Virus record (IMG/VR): IMGVR_UViG_3300035698_004821
Location: 1 to 64,000 of that record
Length of the DNA: 64,000 bases
Source: a virus
Strand: one strand, 5' to 3'
Under the pieces are notes generated by a model, which was not told the DNA's origin, made no database searches, and saw only the letters and a list, made by a program, of their open reading frames with translations. The position numbers and the translations under genes were made by a program. Below are positions 17,337-26,900 of this stretch, piece by piece (within the stretch, counting starts at the first letter, position 1; each line of letters opens with the position of its first letter).

Positions 17337-17896
17337 TGTTACCTGATCTAAGAGAAGTTATCGACTCCCTCTCGGGGAGATCCAATAAGCTCTTCCCTAA
17401 CGGGAAGGAGGCTATTGGTTTTCAATGGTTTGGTTTACGCCAGCCTGATTTCGGTAAGAAGTGTGGATGCACGCCCTTAGAGGGTACGTCTGAAAATCAT
17501 ACGTGTACCCGGTGCCTAAACACCGGCTACCTGTTTACAGACTACTTGGTTAAGGGTTACTTCTGGATAGGTGTATTAGGTTCTGAGTTCGGTGCTGCCC
17601 CAGGCATCCTATCGACACAACAAAAGAACATAGTGGTAGAACATAACAGACCTATCAATAAGTTCGACTTTGTACTTGAGATAGACAAGGACCCCGATAC
17701 AGGCGTCCCTAGACAGCCGTTTGCTATAACTAAGTACTTACGTGTACAAGATAGTGTTGCCCTTAAGGGTGACTCAGCTAAGACAGAGTTCTGGAAATGC
17801 TCCCTAGAAGAAAGGAACATAGAAGACGGCCGACCACAGGGTGGCGGCACCGGATTCAACTACCAGGGTAATAGGTCTAACATTGAGCCTCAGTGA
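17336..17896 (+). CDS. Putative neck protein with Cys-rich (zinc-ribbon-like) motif
   Basis: The 186-aa product is of unrecognised family. Residues 43-61 contain KKCGCTPLEG followed by HTCTRCLNTGY, giving four cysteines as CxC and CxxC pairs that could bind zinc. The rest is beta-rich and soluble, with an acidic middle and a Gly/Asn-rich C-terminus. It starts on the previous stop codon and its end overlaps the next reading frame. Position two genes before the sheath fits a head-tail joining or tail-completion protein, but no direct evidence distinguishes these. Confidence 0.6.
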   Translation: MLPDLREVIDSLSGRSNKLFPNGKEAIGFQWFGLRQPDFGKKCGCTPLEGTSENHTCTRCLNTGYLFTDYLVKGYFWIGVLGSEFGAAPGILSTQQKNIVVEHNRPINKFDFVLEIDKDPDTGVPRQPFAITKYLRVQDSVALKGDSAKTEFWKCSLEERNIEDGRPQGGGTGFNYQGNRSNIEPQ

Positions 17897-18938
17897 CGAT
17901 CAGCTACCTAACTTCGGAGATAGGTACCTTCAGTATTTCAACCCTGAGCGTCAACAGTTTGAGCTGAGGCGCAAGACAACCCATGAAGGCTCCCTTGGTA
18001 TATCCCAAGCTATGGAGCTGGCACAGAGACTAATGCGTAAGCATCAGCTCTCCTACGTACCCAACAAGACGGACAAGAGACTCATACTCTTGCCGTTCGC
18101 GTTCATAGAACCACAAAAGGGTCAGAAGATCATTAACACCACGACTAAAGAGGTGTACACTATTGATCAGATTATAAAGAACCCTAACACTAACCAGTGG
18201 AACGGATTGGTCAAGCTAGACTTGATCAACGCACCTTCCATAGAGGCAAGGCACTCCTTACAGTACTTAGACTCAGACAACTACATAAAGTTCGACCATG
18301 AGTTCCCTGACGTTCTGTTAAATGTTCCAAGAGCAAATTTAGAGGGTGAGTTGAAAAACTTACCGCCTATAGTACCAACGATTACCTGGTCCCTCAAGAC
18401 CGTAGAGCCTGGAGGGATAGGTAAGGCCTTTGACAGCAGAAAAGAACTAAAACCAAGACTTAGGGAGTCAACTAAAGACCCTTATGTTAGCGGCCACACA
18501 GTTGAGATCTGGGGTCAGTGGTTTGATAATATTGTTCAGTTCGATGCATGGACCTCTGGGTTTAAAGCCTCAGAACGTCTCTTGTCCTGGATGGAGCAAT
18601 TCCTAAAGCTGTATACAGGGTATCTGAGAGAGCAAGGAGTCAACCAAATGTTTTTCTGGAGGCGTCATGAAGACACTCAGCTTAGCAGTTGGAGGCAACA
18701 AATGCCCGTCAAAAGTACCCAGTTTTACTTTCGTACCGAAGAGATAGAAGCAGTATATCAAAGAGATATACTCAAGATAGATGTGTCAATCGGAACTGAA
18801 GGCGTTCTACCCTACAATGATAAGTACCGTTATATTGCAGGGCAGAGAGTTTCAGGGGCTTATACCCCTGACGAGTACCGAGCGCTATTCTATAGATCTG
18901 GTGAATATTTGTTTGGAGACTTAGATATTCGCCAATAA
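17841..18938 (+). CDS. Putative tail terminator/neck protein before the sheath
   Basis: Product of up to 365 aa. The longest version starts with GTG at 17841 and overlaps the previous gene by 56 nt. An in-frame TTG at 17883 would reduce the overlap to 14 nt and is an equally reasonable start. The N-terminal part is basic (QQFELRRKTTHEG); the middle contains PPIVPTITWSLKTVEPG and a conserved-looking segment GHTVEIWGQWFDNIVQFDAW, followed by helices and a beta-rich end. The style recalls tail-completion proteins that cap the tube and contact the sheath, but the family is not certain. A GGAG site for the sheath follows right after the stop. Confidence 0.6.
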   Translation: MAAPDSTTRVIGLTLSLSDDQLPNFGDRYLQYFNPERQQFELRRKTTHEGSLGISQAMELAQRLMRKHQLSYVPNKTDKRLILLPFAFIEPQKGQKIINTTTKEVYTIDQIIKNPNTNQWNGLVKLDLINAPSIEARHSLQYLDSDNYIKFDHEFPDVLLNVPRANLEGELKNLPPIVPTITWSLKTVEPGGIGKAFDSRKELKPRLRESTKDPYVSGHTVEIWGQWFDNIVQFDAWTSGFKASERLLSWMEQFLKLYTGYLREQGVNQMFFWRRHEDTQLSSWRQQMPVKSTQFYFRTEEIEAVYQRDILKIDVSIGTEGVLPYNDKYRYIAGQRVSGAYTPDEYRALFYRSGEYLFGDLDIRQ

Positions 18939-18953
18939 TGGAGATAAAATACA

Positions 18954-20627
18954 ATGACTAATTACCTTCCTCGTGTTAATACAATACTAAATGATCAAGG
19001 TTTAAAGATTGCTCCGCCTCCTGCCGGTCCGAAAGTAACCCTTCTGGGAGTAACATCCAACCCGGATGTGCCTCTTCTGGAGCCGTTCACAGTAGGTTCA
19101 GTGGAGAAAGCAATCAACTCGCTTTACTTCGACTTAGGTGGAGAAGCTGGAGGGTGGCCTGCGACCACTTATCCTGGTGAACTAGCACTGGCTATTGAAG
19201 AAGCCATTGCTGCAGGTGCACCAAATATTGAAATCGTAGCTATTGGCTACTACAGTGGGGCTGACCTGCTGAACTATATTAAGCCGAATGCTATGCAATC
19301 GGGCAGGTACACGGACCTAGAAGAGGCCTACGAAGTCCTGCGTAATAGAACGCTTGACGTCGTTGTTCCGGTCGGAGCTTACATGGATGACAACATCTAT
19401 GATAGCGTATCTGGTGCAGCACTATCTTGGAACTTCGGAAAGCAGCTTGCTGACTTCTGTTTCCAAGCCACTTCAGAGGAAAACTCTTGCGTGGGTGTTA
19501 TACCTAACAGACCGATTCTAAGTTGGGCTATGCGCCATGCAGTAAACACCACGGGACATAACGCTGATGCTTACTTCCAAGAGTACAAGGATGGGCCTGG
19601 ACTAACGACAGATGCTACGCTACTTGCAGAGATGCAAAGCCTTTACGGAACCACATGGATCACAGGTGGTAACGACTCATCTGCCACTGAGATTCGTGAT
19701 GCTATAGCTTCTGTTGAGTACGGAACACCGTCTACTAGACTAATCAAGGAATGGCACGCCTACCATGCGTACCCAGAAACTGCTGGTAAGTTTAACTCTG
19801 CTGTATCAGGCCTTACCTATTACAACAGTGCGTACAACGCTTGGCAAAAGGGAGCTGCAGACCAAGATGGTAACATGCTAGGTGCTGTTACAGTGGATGG
19901 TGCTACAGCGGTTAACTCAGCTTACTTCGCTTCGTGGCAGGCAACTGACTCGGAAGATGCTGCTGCAGTAGACTCAAGAAATGGTAAGATTGACGCCGGC
20001 CAATACCTGAGTGTATTCACAACACCACTGAGAAGTGTTGGCACACAGACGTCGCAGAGAGCACTAGCTGTCGGAGCTTCGCTATCTAACACATCCCGTA
20101 ACACTGATGGAGCTGCAGCATACGCAGGTCTAATGACTAGTCTTGCCCCACAGTCTTCAACGACTAACAAGCAAGTTGGTGGAGTTGCGCAGCTCAAGCT
20201 GCTGTCAGCTAAGCAAGCTAATGACCTAGTCGGAATCAGACACGTCACCATGTACAGTAGAACAAGTGGTCTAACTGTTGCCTCTGGAGTAACGGGTGCC
20301 CACAGTGTAACTAGGTACGTTCGTTCTGACTACGTCAGACTAACGACTGTTAGAATTGTGCACGCTACAGTTGACCTAATTCGTTCGGTCGCTAACAAAT
20401 ACATTGGAGAGCCTAACAATGCTCCTCAGATGAATGCATTGGATGCAGAAATTGACCAAGTACTATTGAGCATGAAGGGGTCTGGCGCACTAAACGGCTA
20501 CAGCTTCTCTATCTCATCAACACCTGATCAAAGAGTACTAGGCATATTAGATATTAATCTAACTCTGGTACCAGCCTTCGAGATCACTACTATTAACCTA
20601 GTAGTCTCACTGTCGAAAGAACTATAA
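18954..20627 (+). CDS. Contractile tail sheath protein
   Basis: The 557-aa product polymerises around the tube and contracts at infection. The N-terminal part (PPAGPKVTLLGVTS, then GSVEKAINSLYFD) and the segment RTLDVVVPVGAY followed by a helix are typical of phage sheath domains. The C-terminal 100 residues show the well-conserved sheath ending: helices with NAPQMNALDAEIDQVLLSMKG, then the strands GYSFSIS, GILDINLTLVPAFEI and TTINLVVSL. A GGAG site lies 10 nt before the ATG. It is followed directly by the tube gene. This gene is the main proof of a myovirus. Confidence 0.92.
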   Translation: MTNYLPRVNTILNDQGLKIAPPPAGPKVTLLGVTSNPDVPLLEPFTVGSVEKAINSLYFDLGGEAGGWPATTYPGELALAIEEAIAAGAPNIEIVAIGYYSGADLLNYIKPNAMQSGRYTDLEEAYEVLRNRTLDVVVPVGAYMDDNIYDSVSGAALSWNFGKQLADFCFQATSEENSCVGVIPNRPILSWAMRHAVNTTGHNADAYFQEYKDGPGLTTDATLLAEMQSLYGTTWITGGNDSSATEIRDAIASVEYGTPSTRLIKEWHAYHAYPETAGKFNSAVSGLTYYNSAYNAWQKGAADQDGNMLGAVTVDGATAVNSAYFASWQATDSEDAAAVDSRNGKIDAGQYLSVFTTPLRSVGTQTSQRALAVGASLSNTSRNTDGAAAYAGLMTSLAPQSSTTNKQVGGVAQLKLLSAKQANDLVGIRHVTMYSRTSGLTVASGVTGAHSVTRYVRSDYVRLTTVRIVHATVDLIRSVANKYIGEPNNAPQMNALDAEIDQVLLSMKGSGALNGYSFSISSTPDQRVLGILDINLTLVPAFEITTINLVVSLSKEL

Positions 20628-20642
20628 TAATAGAGGTATATT

Positions 20643-21329
20643 ATGACAAATAAAGGTTTAGCACCATCAGGCGCAGGTAGATCGGCATCGTCATTCCAGA
20701 AAACGTACAACTCGTTCTCTGGGGTTGACATGGTCGTAACGTTTGGAGGTAAGATATTGGGTGAGCTACAAGGTATTTCGTACACCATTCAAAGAGAAAA
20801 GGCTCCCATCTACTCGATGGGCGAAGCTGATCCGAGATCTTTTTCAAGATCAAAGAGAGGTATCGCAGGGTCTATTGTCTTTGTAGTGTTCGACCGTTCA
20901 GCGCTTCTTGAAGCGATGAGGGACCGTCCTTACGTAGCCAACCGGTACTCGATACCAGAGGGTTTTGAAATTGCCGACGTCAATGTTGACACTATTGAAA
21001 TCGTACCTGGTGTCATCGGTCCTGCTGTAGGTTCAGCATCACCGACTGTATCTAGAATCGCTCTAGATAAGGTAATAGCTGCCCCGAACTACATTGACCA
21101 GGTCCTGCCTTTCGATGTTGTTATCACGGCATCTAACGAATATGGCGCTGTAGCCAGAATGATGATTCATGGAGTTGAAATTATGAACGTGGGCTCGTCC
21201 CTCTCGATTAACGACATCACCACTGATGAGGCATGCACCTACATTGCTACTGCGGTCACTCCTTGGAAGGACCAAGGCTTCATTAGAATTAACAACGATG
21301 GACGTTCAGCAACGTTTGTTGGTGGGTGA
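20643..21329 (+). CDS. Tail tube protein (major)
   Basis: The 228-aa product should form the inner tube. The pattern is GVDMVVTFGGKILGELQGISYTIQ, then KAPIYSMGEADPRSFSRSKRGIAGSIVF, then PFDVVITASNEYG, then a strand with a Gly/Ser turn, as in tube proteins of SPO1-like and related phages. An AGAGGT ribosome site lies 5 nt before the ATG. The gene follows the sheath and is closed by a terminator, as expected for an abundant product. Two diverged paralogues follow downstream, so this copy, with its strong translation signal, is the likely major subunit. Confidence 0.85.
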   Translation: MTNKGLAPSGAGRSASSFQKTYNSFSGVDMVVTFGGKILGELQGISYTIQREKAPIYSMGEADPRSFSRSKRGIAGSIVFVVFDRSALLEAMRDRPYVANRYSIPEGFEIADVNVDTIEIVPGVIGPAVGSASPTVSRIALDKVIAAPNYIDQVLPFDVVITASNEYGAVARMMIHGVEIMNVGSSLSINDITTDEACTYIATAVTPWKDQGFIRINNDGRSATFVGG

Positions 21330-21347
21330 TAACTAGTAAGTAATCCT

Positions 21348-21385
21348 GGGTCAGCTAGCTTTATCCCTAGTTGGCCCCCTTTTTT
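21348..21385 (+). terminator. Rho-independent terminator after the tube gene
   Basis: An 11-bp stem (21348-21358 with 21367-21377, including two G-U pairs) with an 8-nt loop is followed by CC and six T residues (21380-21385). The T run ends 3 nt before the next start codon (ATG at 21389), so the hairpin occupies the position of that gene's ribosome-binding site. Confidence 0.82.
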
Positions 21386-21388
21386 ATC

Positions 21389-22123
21389 ATGGCTGACAAC
21401 GTTCAAAATCAAGTATTCGTCAACGGCAACGTGGCTAAGCTTTTAGGCCCCTCTTTAGGTCGCCAAGCAGCTTTCCAAAGTTATTCAGGCACAGACATAT
21501 CGGCCTTTATTTACTTGCCATTACTCGCTCAGAGTTCTATGAAGGGTAAAGCACCCAAAAAGTCAAAGCTTTTTGCTACACTGCAGACTATGTCTATCTC
21601 TAGTACTAGGTCTGTATCCCCCGTAAGAGTGTTCGGTCGCTCTAGTCCTCTCGCATATACTCGCGGAGCTAGAACAATAGCTGGTACTCTTGTCTTCGCA
21701 TCAGTTAACGAAGACGTATTCCAAGACATTTATGATGAAGGTATTGGTGAGAGCACAATGGCTGCTTCCTCTTCATTACTATCAGATCAACTTCCTCCTT
21801 TCAGCATTGTCATAACGGCAGCTAACGAGAAGGGTGGCGCAGCTATCCACGCTGTGCATGGTATCACCTTAGTTAACTATGGTACCACCTACAGTATTGA
21901 TGACCTCTACACTGAAGTGACGTATAGTTATGTAGCGACAGACGTTCTACCTCTAATGGCTAACGCAGTCTCCTTTGAAAGAGCCAAGAGAGAAGACGTC
22001 CCTATCAGTCCCGCCCTTGTTAATGTGTCTGATATTATCACAAAGAACATTAGCAAGGCATACGGAACTGAAGAGGACTATGTACGAGCCATACGTAAGA
22101 AGCTAGATCCCAACAATAGATAG
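21389..22123 (+). CDS. Tail tube paralogue 2 (probable minor tube/initiator)
   Basis: 244 aa. The ATG at 21389 is chosen over the in-frame TTG at 21371, which lies inside the terminator stem. The sequence parallels the major tube protein: VSPVRVFGRSSPLAYTRGARTIAGTLVFASV aligns with the tube RSKRGIAGSIVF strand, and PPFSIVITAANEKGGAAIHAVHGITLVNYGTTYSIDD aligns with its PFDVVITASNEYG region. It therefore probably adopts the tube fold. No Shine-Dalgarno precedes it and the upstream terminator should lower its expression. This fits a low-copy ring such as a tube initiator at the baseplate or a tube-end protein. Confidence 0.75.
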   Translation: MADNVQNQVFVNGNVAKLLGPSLGRQAAFQSYSGTDISAFIYLPLLAQSSMKGKAPKKSKLFATLQTMSISSTRSVSPVRVFGRSSPLAYTRGARTIAGTLVFASVNEDVFQDIYDEGIGESTMAASSSLLSDQLPPFSIVITAANEKGGAAIHAVHGITLVNYGTTYSIDDLYTEVTYSYVATDVLPLMANAVSFERAKREDVPISPALVNVSDIITKNISKAYGTEEDYVRAIRKKLDPNNR

Positions 22124-22141
22124 ACCAGGCATAGATTTCTA

Positions 22142-22864
22142 ATGACATACCTGTATCCCACAGCAAGTACTGTAGCCATCTTTCTCAATGGGTACCACAT
22201 AGAGCAGAGCTACCAGCTCCAGTACAAAGAGTCCGTCAACAAGGTCCCCATCTTTGGGTATAATGACCACTCGTATTCTAAGGTTGCTCTAGGCAGACAG
22301 ATGATACAAGGCGTACTGGTAGTTAACTTCCTCTTCGCTGGTTACCTCAATGCTATCATAGACACCATGTTTGACGAAGGGGGTGCCTACGTACCTAAAC
22401 TTTATAACTATGGCTTCTCTGAAAAAGGGGAGACACAGAAACAAAGGTTGGTAACAGGCATCAAAAATGAGATGCGTACTGAGTTACCACCCAACGCAGA
22501 TGCGGATACTCGCGCCGCAAGAGCCTCATACATCGCCTCCCTCTTGTCTAAGGACAAGAACACACGGGATGCCACTAAGGCTGCCTTGGAAAGCGCCTTT
22601 AACCCAGACGTTCAGAGTAATGGGGGTGCCATAACAAACCTACACAGCCCATTAACATCGAACAACCAAAGTATTACTCTAGATATTTATTATCAGGATC
22701 CAGAATATGCTACCTGGTTTACACGCTTTAAAAACGTAAACTTTTATGAAGTGAGTCAAGTAGCCTCTATGGCAGGAGCCGAAGGAAGTTCAGACCCCCT
22801 ATACGAAGTATATAGCTTTGTAGCTAGCGAAAAGATAATAAAACTAGTTAGTGAGAACACATAA
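22142..22864 (+). CDS. Tail tube-like paralogue 3
   Basis: 240 aa. Residues 25-62 (NKVPIFGYNDHSYSKVALGRQMIQGVLVVNFLF) match the corresponding strand pair of the tube protein, and the C-terminal segment FKNVNFYEVSQ...YEVYSFVAS resembles its last strands. A charged helical insertion occupies about residues 95-165. It appears to be a third, more diverged tube-fold protein, perhaps an adaptor between tube and hub. The stop TAA is joined to the next ATG by a one-base overlap, coupling it to the chaperone gene. Confidence 0.65.
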   Translation: MTYLYPTASTVAIFLNGYHIEQSYQLQYKESVNKVPIFGYNDHSYSKVALGRQMIQGVLVVNFLFAGYLNAIIDTMFDEGGAYVPKLYNYGFSEKGETQKQRLVTGIKNEMRTELPPNADADTRAARASYIASLLSKDKNTRDATKAALESAFNPDVQSNGGAITNLHSPLTSNNQSITLDIYYQDPEYATWFTRFKNVNFYEVSQVASMAGAEGSSDPLYEVYSFVASEKIIKLVSENT

Positions 22865-23289
22865 TGACAGACAAGAAAACAACATTACCTGTAGAAGTAC
22901 AGGCCTCAGTAGATACAGCTAAGGCAGAGGGACACGTAGTGTTCGCTGTTAAGTTAGCTGGCGTAAAGTACATATACAGAAGTATAAACAGAAAGGAGTT
23001 CAGAGAACTCCAAGGACTCATCGCCGACGAGGCTGAAAAAGCCAAAGCAGTAAATGATGCGGCTAAGCTAGGCCTAGCAGAAGGTGACCCTATGATGGCC
23101 TCTTTGGATACAAAGCTTGAGAAGCTAGCTATTGATATCAGAGAAAGCGGAGAAGAAAGGCTAGTCCAGAAGGGACTACTGCACCCATCCCTTTCCGAGA
23201 ACACACCCGCTGGTGTATCAACCACAATAGCTGACCGAATAATGGAAGCCAGTGCGTTTGGCTCAGAAGAAGAACCTGAAATGCTCTAG
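22864..23289 (+). CDS. Putative tail assembly chaperone 1
   Basis: The 141-aa product is acidic and helical, with the segment VKYIYRSINRKEFRELQGLIADEAEKAKA, a pattern seen in tail-assembly chaperones that bind the tape measure. It lies two genes before the tape-measure candidate, the usual place for the lambda G/GT pair. The ending EEEPEML is acidic. Its TAG overlaps by one base the GTG of the next gene. I found no slippery heptamer at the junction, so coupling rather than frameshifting links the two. Confidence 0.62.
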   Translation: MTDKKTTLPVEVQASVDTAKAEGHVVFAVKLAGVKYIYRSINRKEFRELQGLIADEAEKAKAVNDAAKLGLAEGDPMMASLDTKLEKLAIDIRESGEERLVQKGLLHPSLSENTPAGVSTTIADRIMEASAFGSEEEPEML

Positions 23290-23906
23290 TGGACATAAAC
23301 CAGATACTAGATCCCCAGAAAGTGGATAAGCTGTTCCGTGCCAAAGCAGAGTATGGGCAGCTTTTTTCGTTTAACTCAAAAGAGTTCGTGTCTGTCTTCA
23401 GACCACTAACCGTGGAAGAGACAGAGACACTAGCTTTGTTAGGTGAAAGGCTAAATCAATGCGCCGTAGAGGACTGGATATTTAGCACCTGCTTTGTGGC
23501 TGGGAACAAGGACGTACCCTACTTCTTAGAAGAGGGCCCGTTCCTTTACGTTAGCAACATAGCTTCTCAGATACCTGTCATGTCTAGTGCACAGGATAAA
23601 AAGACGTACAACAAAGCTGTACTGCAATCCCGAGAAGAACTTAACACCCTACAAAACGTTGTAGAGGTTATAATCACTAAGGGATACATGGGCTTAAAGG
23701 ACGTTAAGAAGTATAGCCAAAGAAAGCAGTTTGACTTACTAGCTAGAGCAGAGAGCATTTCTGGAGAGATGTTAGACCTAGGTGAAAAGGGCAAGAACAA
23801 AAGGGCCCTTAGAAAGTTCACAGAAGGCGCCACAGTTATAGGTGGCACCGAGAATATAACGAGCCCCACCGTAGCCGATAAGCCTGACTTTAACGAAGAG
23901 TTCTAA
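23289..23906 (+). CDS. Putative tail assembly chaperone 2
   Basis: The 205-aa product starts at a GTG overlapping the previous TAG. The segment EFVSVFRPLTVEETETLALLGERL resembles the beta-turn-helix opening of chaperones. A lysine-rich helical C-terminal part follows (KNKRALRKFTEGATVIGG). The TAATG junction with the tape-measure gene implies coupled translation. The second position before the tape measure is normally occupied by the GT-type product. Here it is a separate gene. The function is inferred from position and composition. Confidence 0.58.
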   Translation: MDINQILDPQKVDKLFRAKAEYGQLFSFNSKEFVSVFRPLTVEETETLALLGERLNQCAVEDWIFSTCFVAGNKDVPYFLEEGPFLYVSNIASQIPVMSSAQDKKTYNKAVLQSREELNTLQNVVEVIITKGYMGLKDVKKYSQRKQFDLLARAESISGEMLDLGEKGKNKRALRKFTEGATVIGGTENITSPTVADKPDFNEEF

Positions 23907-26900
23907 TGACCAGCGACTACATCAACAGACAAGCAGATCAGGAGAGACAACGATCTGTAGACGCAGACCAAAGTAAATGGGTAGCTCCATTCGCTGCTGG
24001 CCTAGGTGTCATTGGTCTTGGTTCCTATCTGTTGAAGACGAGGCTAACGCATGGTGGAGAGTTCGTTAGCAACATGTTCAATTTCTTGGGTGTGCCTAGA
24101 GGCATATCCTTGTCATCAGATGCAGCTGCTAACGTTGGTAAGTCACAAGCTAGAGCAGGCAACTCAGGTCTAAGAAGTCTACTTAATTCCACCTACGATA
24201 TAAATAGAAACAGGCTTAACATAGGCCCTATAGATTTAATAGATGATCTTAGAAACTCTATACAGCTCATCGGCAACACCGATGTCTCCATAGGAAGGCA
24301 CATCTTAGAGAGAACTACTGAGTACGTAAACCGTGAGATGGTAGCCAATGGACCCAACACTGGGTTCTTTACTAGGGACTTGGACCGTGTCACCTTTGGC
24401 CAAGTACTAAAAGACCAAAAAGCTTGGTCCAAAGTTCTAGGTGATGAGCAGCTTTCCGTAATAGCCCGAGCCAAAGAACTAAAGGTAATAGGGGACGACA
24501 CTCTACTCGATAAGAGGATCTTCTACAACAAAGGTACCAATGAGATCCTAGACCTTAGACTTAGAAACTTAACATCCAAGGTTGTCGAAAGGAAGACCGG
24601 AGCAGGCTCCGTCTTTGAAAGAACAGGTAAGTTTGATATGTTTGGGCAAGCGAATGTGCTCTCATCTATCTTTGGTGTTAAGGGTAGAGGTATTGCCCTT
24701 CTAGGTCCAGGAGATGGACACGCAGGTTCTAGGGTATTCATTGGTGGCAACACATATCGCTATCAGCTGAATCTAGCTACTAAGTCCTATGATGAAGTTC
24801 ACATAGGTGCGAACAGGACTCTAAGAAAGTCAGGCTCCCCACTAGAAGTGATCTCAGCATCTAGGGATGGAAGGATAGAGCTAAAGACTGCCCCCAAGAA
24901 AGGGCTGGTCGGATGGATGGAAAGGAACCTAGGTATAGGTACCTCCTTTAGTAGTAGGCCCACCCGAATCGAAACGGTGATTATAAACCCGTACAAGAGG
25001 TTTAGAGCTCTCCAAAAGGGAGAAGCTATAATCTTTAGCCACCCGTATAAGCGCCACGGTAAGTCATCCAATATGATGGATGCAGTCTTAGGTGGAGAGG
25101 CTCCTGAAATATCTACTTTAGGTTCAGGCCATGTAAGGGCAGGCACGGGCACCAGTGTCAAGATGTCTGACATAAGCGGTAGGACTTGGGGATTCATACC
25201 TAATAGGGTGGCCGTTATATTTGGTCTACTTGACGACTACTCTGTTATTGCAAAGAAAAACTATAAGAAGTATCTGTCGGGTGCACAGGACTCTATCTCC
25301 TCTTCAGACTTTGTTGTCCCTCTCAAAACAGGTGGGTATAAGATAACAGGCAGAACTATACCAGAGAGATCTGCTGCCAATAACCTAACCGATGTTGTCT
25401 CAGATGACCTGAGCGCAGGAGGGGTACCTTCTAAAACTAATCGCTATGGCTACTATGACACAAAGAAAGTAGCTGGCTCTAGCACTCTGTCTGGTCTTAG
25501 AGACGCAGCATCTTACATGCTGTACAGGGTAAATAGTCTCGCCTCTGAGACTGGCCTAGGTATTAGCTTCGCTCCCAGTCATAAGATATCGACTAACTTG
25601 GCTAGACTAGGTGGTGTCGCCTTTGCTTACGAGGGTCTACGGCAGGCTGGTCTCTACGCAGACTACGCGGTAGAGAAGGTAACAGGCTTCTCACCCATCA
25701 AAGCAGTAGCATCAGCGTATGCCGGAACTCGCATAGCACAACAAAAGGCCAGAGAAGTAACAGGCATCCAGCAGGGTGCTGAGTTCCTGGACAAGTACTT
25801 CCCAGGTAGTGTCAACTCAGAAGGCTCAACACTAATAAGAAGTATCCTGGCTCCCATGTTTGTCGCCAGTCGCTTCCTAAAAAAGGCTAACTACTTAGGG
25901 GCTGCACTAGGGGCAGGTGTAACCTATGCTGCTATAGGTGGTTCAGAGCCAGGGCAAGAAACTTCAGAGCTGATAAGAGAGTACTCAGGTGACAAGAAGG
26001 TTGCCGTGCGTAAGGGTGCCTTCTGGGGTATGGGTTATACCCCCTTCTTCGGTGGTGAAGTAGACAGGTATCAGGCTGGCTGGTATGCTAAGCTCCAATC
26101 TGACTATAGAAACAAATCCATTTACGGCTCTAATGATGAGTACTGGAAATACCACGCCAACGTGTTCGGTGTTCCATTGCCTACCCCATCCAACATGTTC
26201 GGTCTCAGCAACATCCTGAACCCTTACAGGATGGAGGACATTAATAGAGAGAACAGACCGTACATACAGTCGTCGCACCCTATAAGTAATTTCCCAATCA
26301 TTGGTCCGATACTGGGAGCTACTCTGGGAGAGCTGATGAAGCCCACGGTATTCCGTACTCCAGATCAGCTACCCCTGCTAAAGGCAGGTCTAGCACCCGC
26401 AGGCCTTACTCCGTCCACAGCTAGAATGATGGGTCTGTCATCCATGGAGGCTACTAGCCCTGAAGCAGAGAGCCCTAACACTATATCTAACCTTATAGCT
26501 AAGCAAGCCAACATTGCTACGGAACCTCTGGGTGTCTATAAGTTTGCTATGGAGTTCTTTGGCATAAGTACTAAGCCTGAGATGGGTAGAGAGTATGCCA
26601 CTAGTGCCACCATAGGTGATCCAGGTAGACAGCTCTATGACTCATCACTAGCTGGTGCTTTCGGACAAACAGAATTCATACGTCGTTTCATGCTCGGTGA
26701 CTACAGCGCCCAGTACAGAAGAGCGGCGGCCATCAACCCTATAAAGAACTCCATGCCCGACTGGTTGCCTGGTGCGTTCTCCTCTACAGATGCCGATAAG
26801 GCTTACTTCAGAGACTTCACCATGGGTGACCCTTACTCTAAGATTAAAGATGGAGAGGCCAGGCTACCTGGCAAGGGCTATGAAGCTCTGAATGAGCTTC

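Noticed and set aside
21371-21373. TTG start giving a longer tube paralogue 2
   Set aside because: It lies in the terminator's 3' arm and would add a run encoded by the T tract; the ATG at 21389 gives a normal N-terminus.
23270-23295. Programmed frameshift between the two chaperone genes
   Set aside because: The downstream frame has a TGA at 23277 and no slippery heptamer occurs in the remaining overlap; a TAG/GTG one-base overlap explains coupling better.
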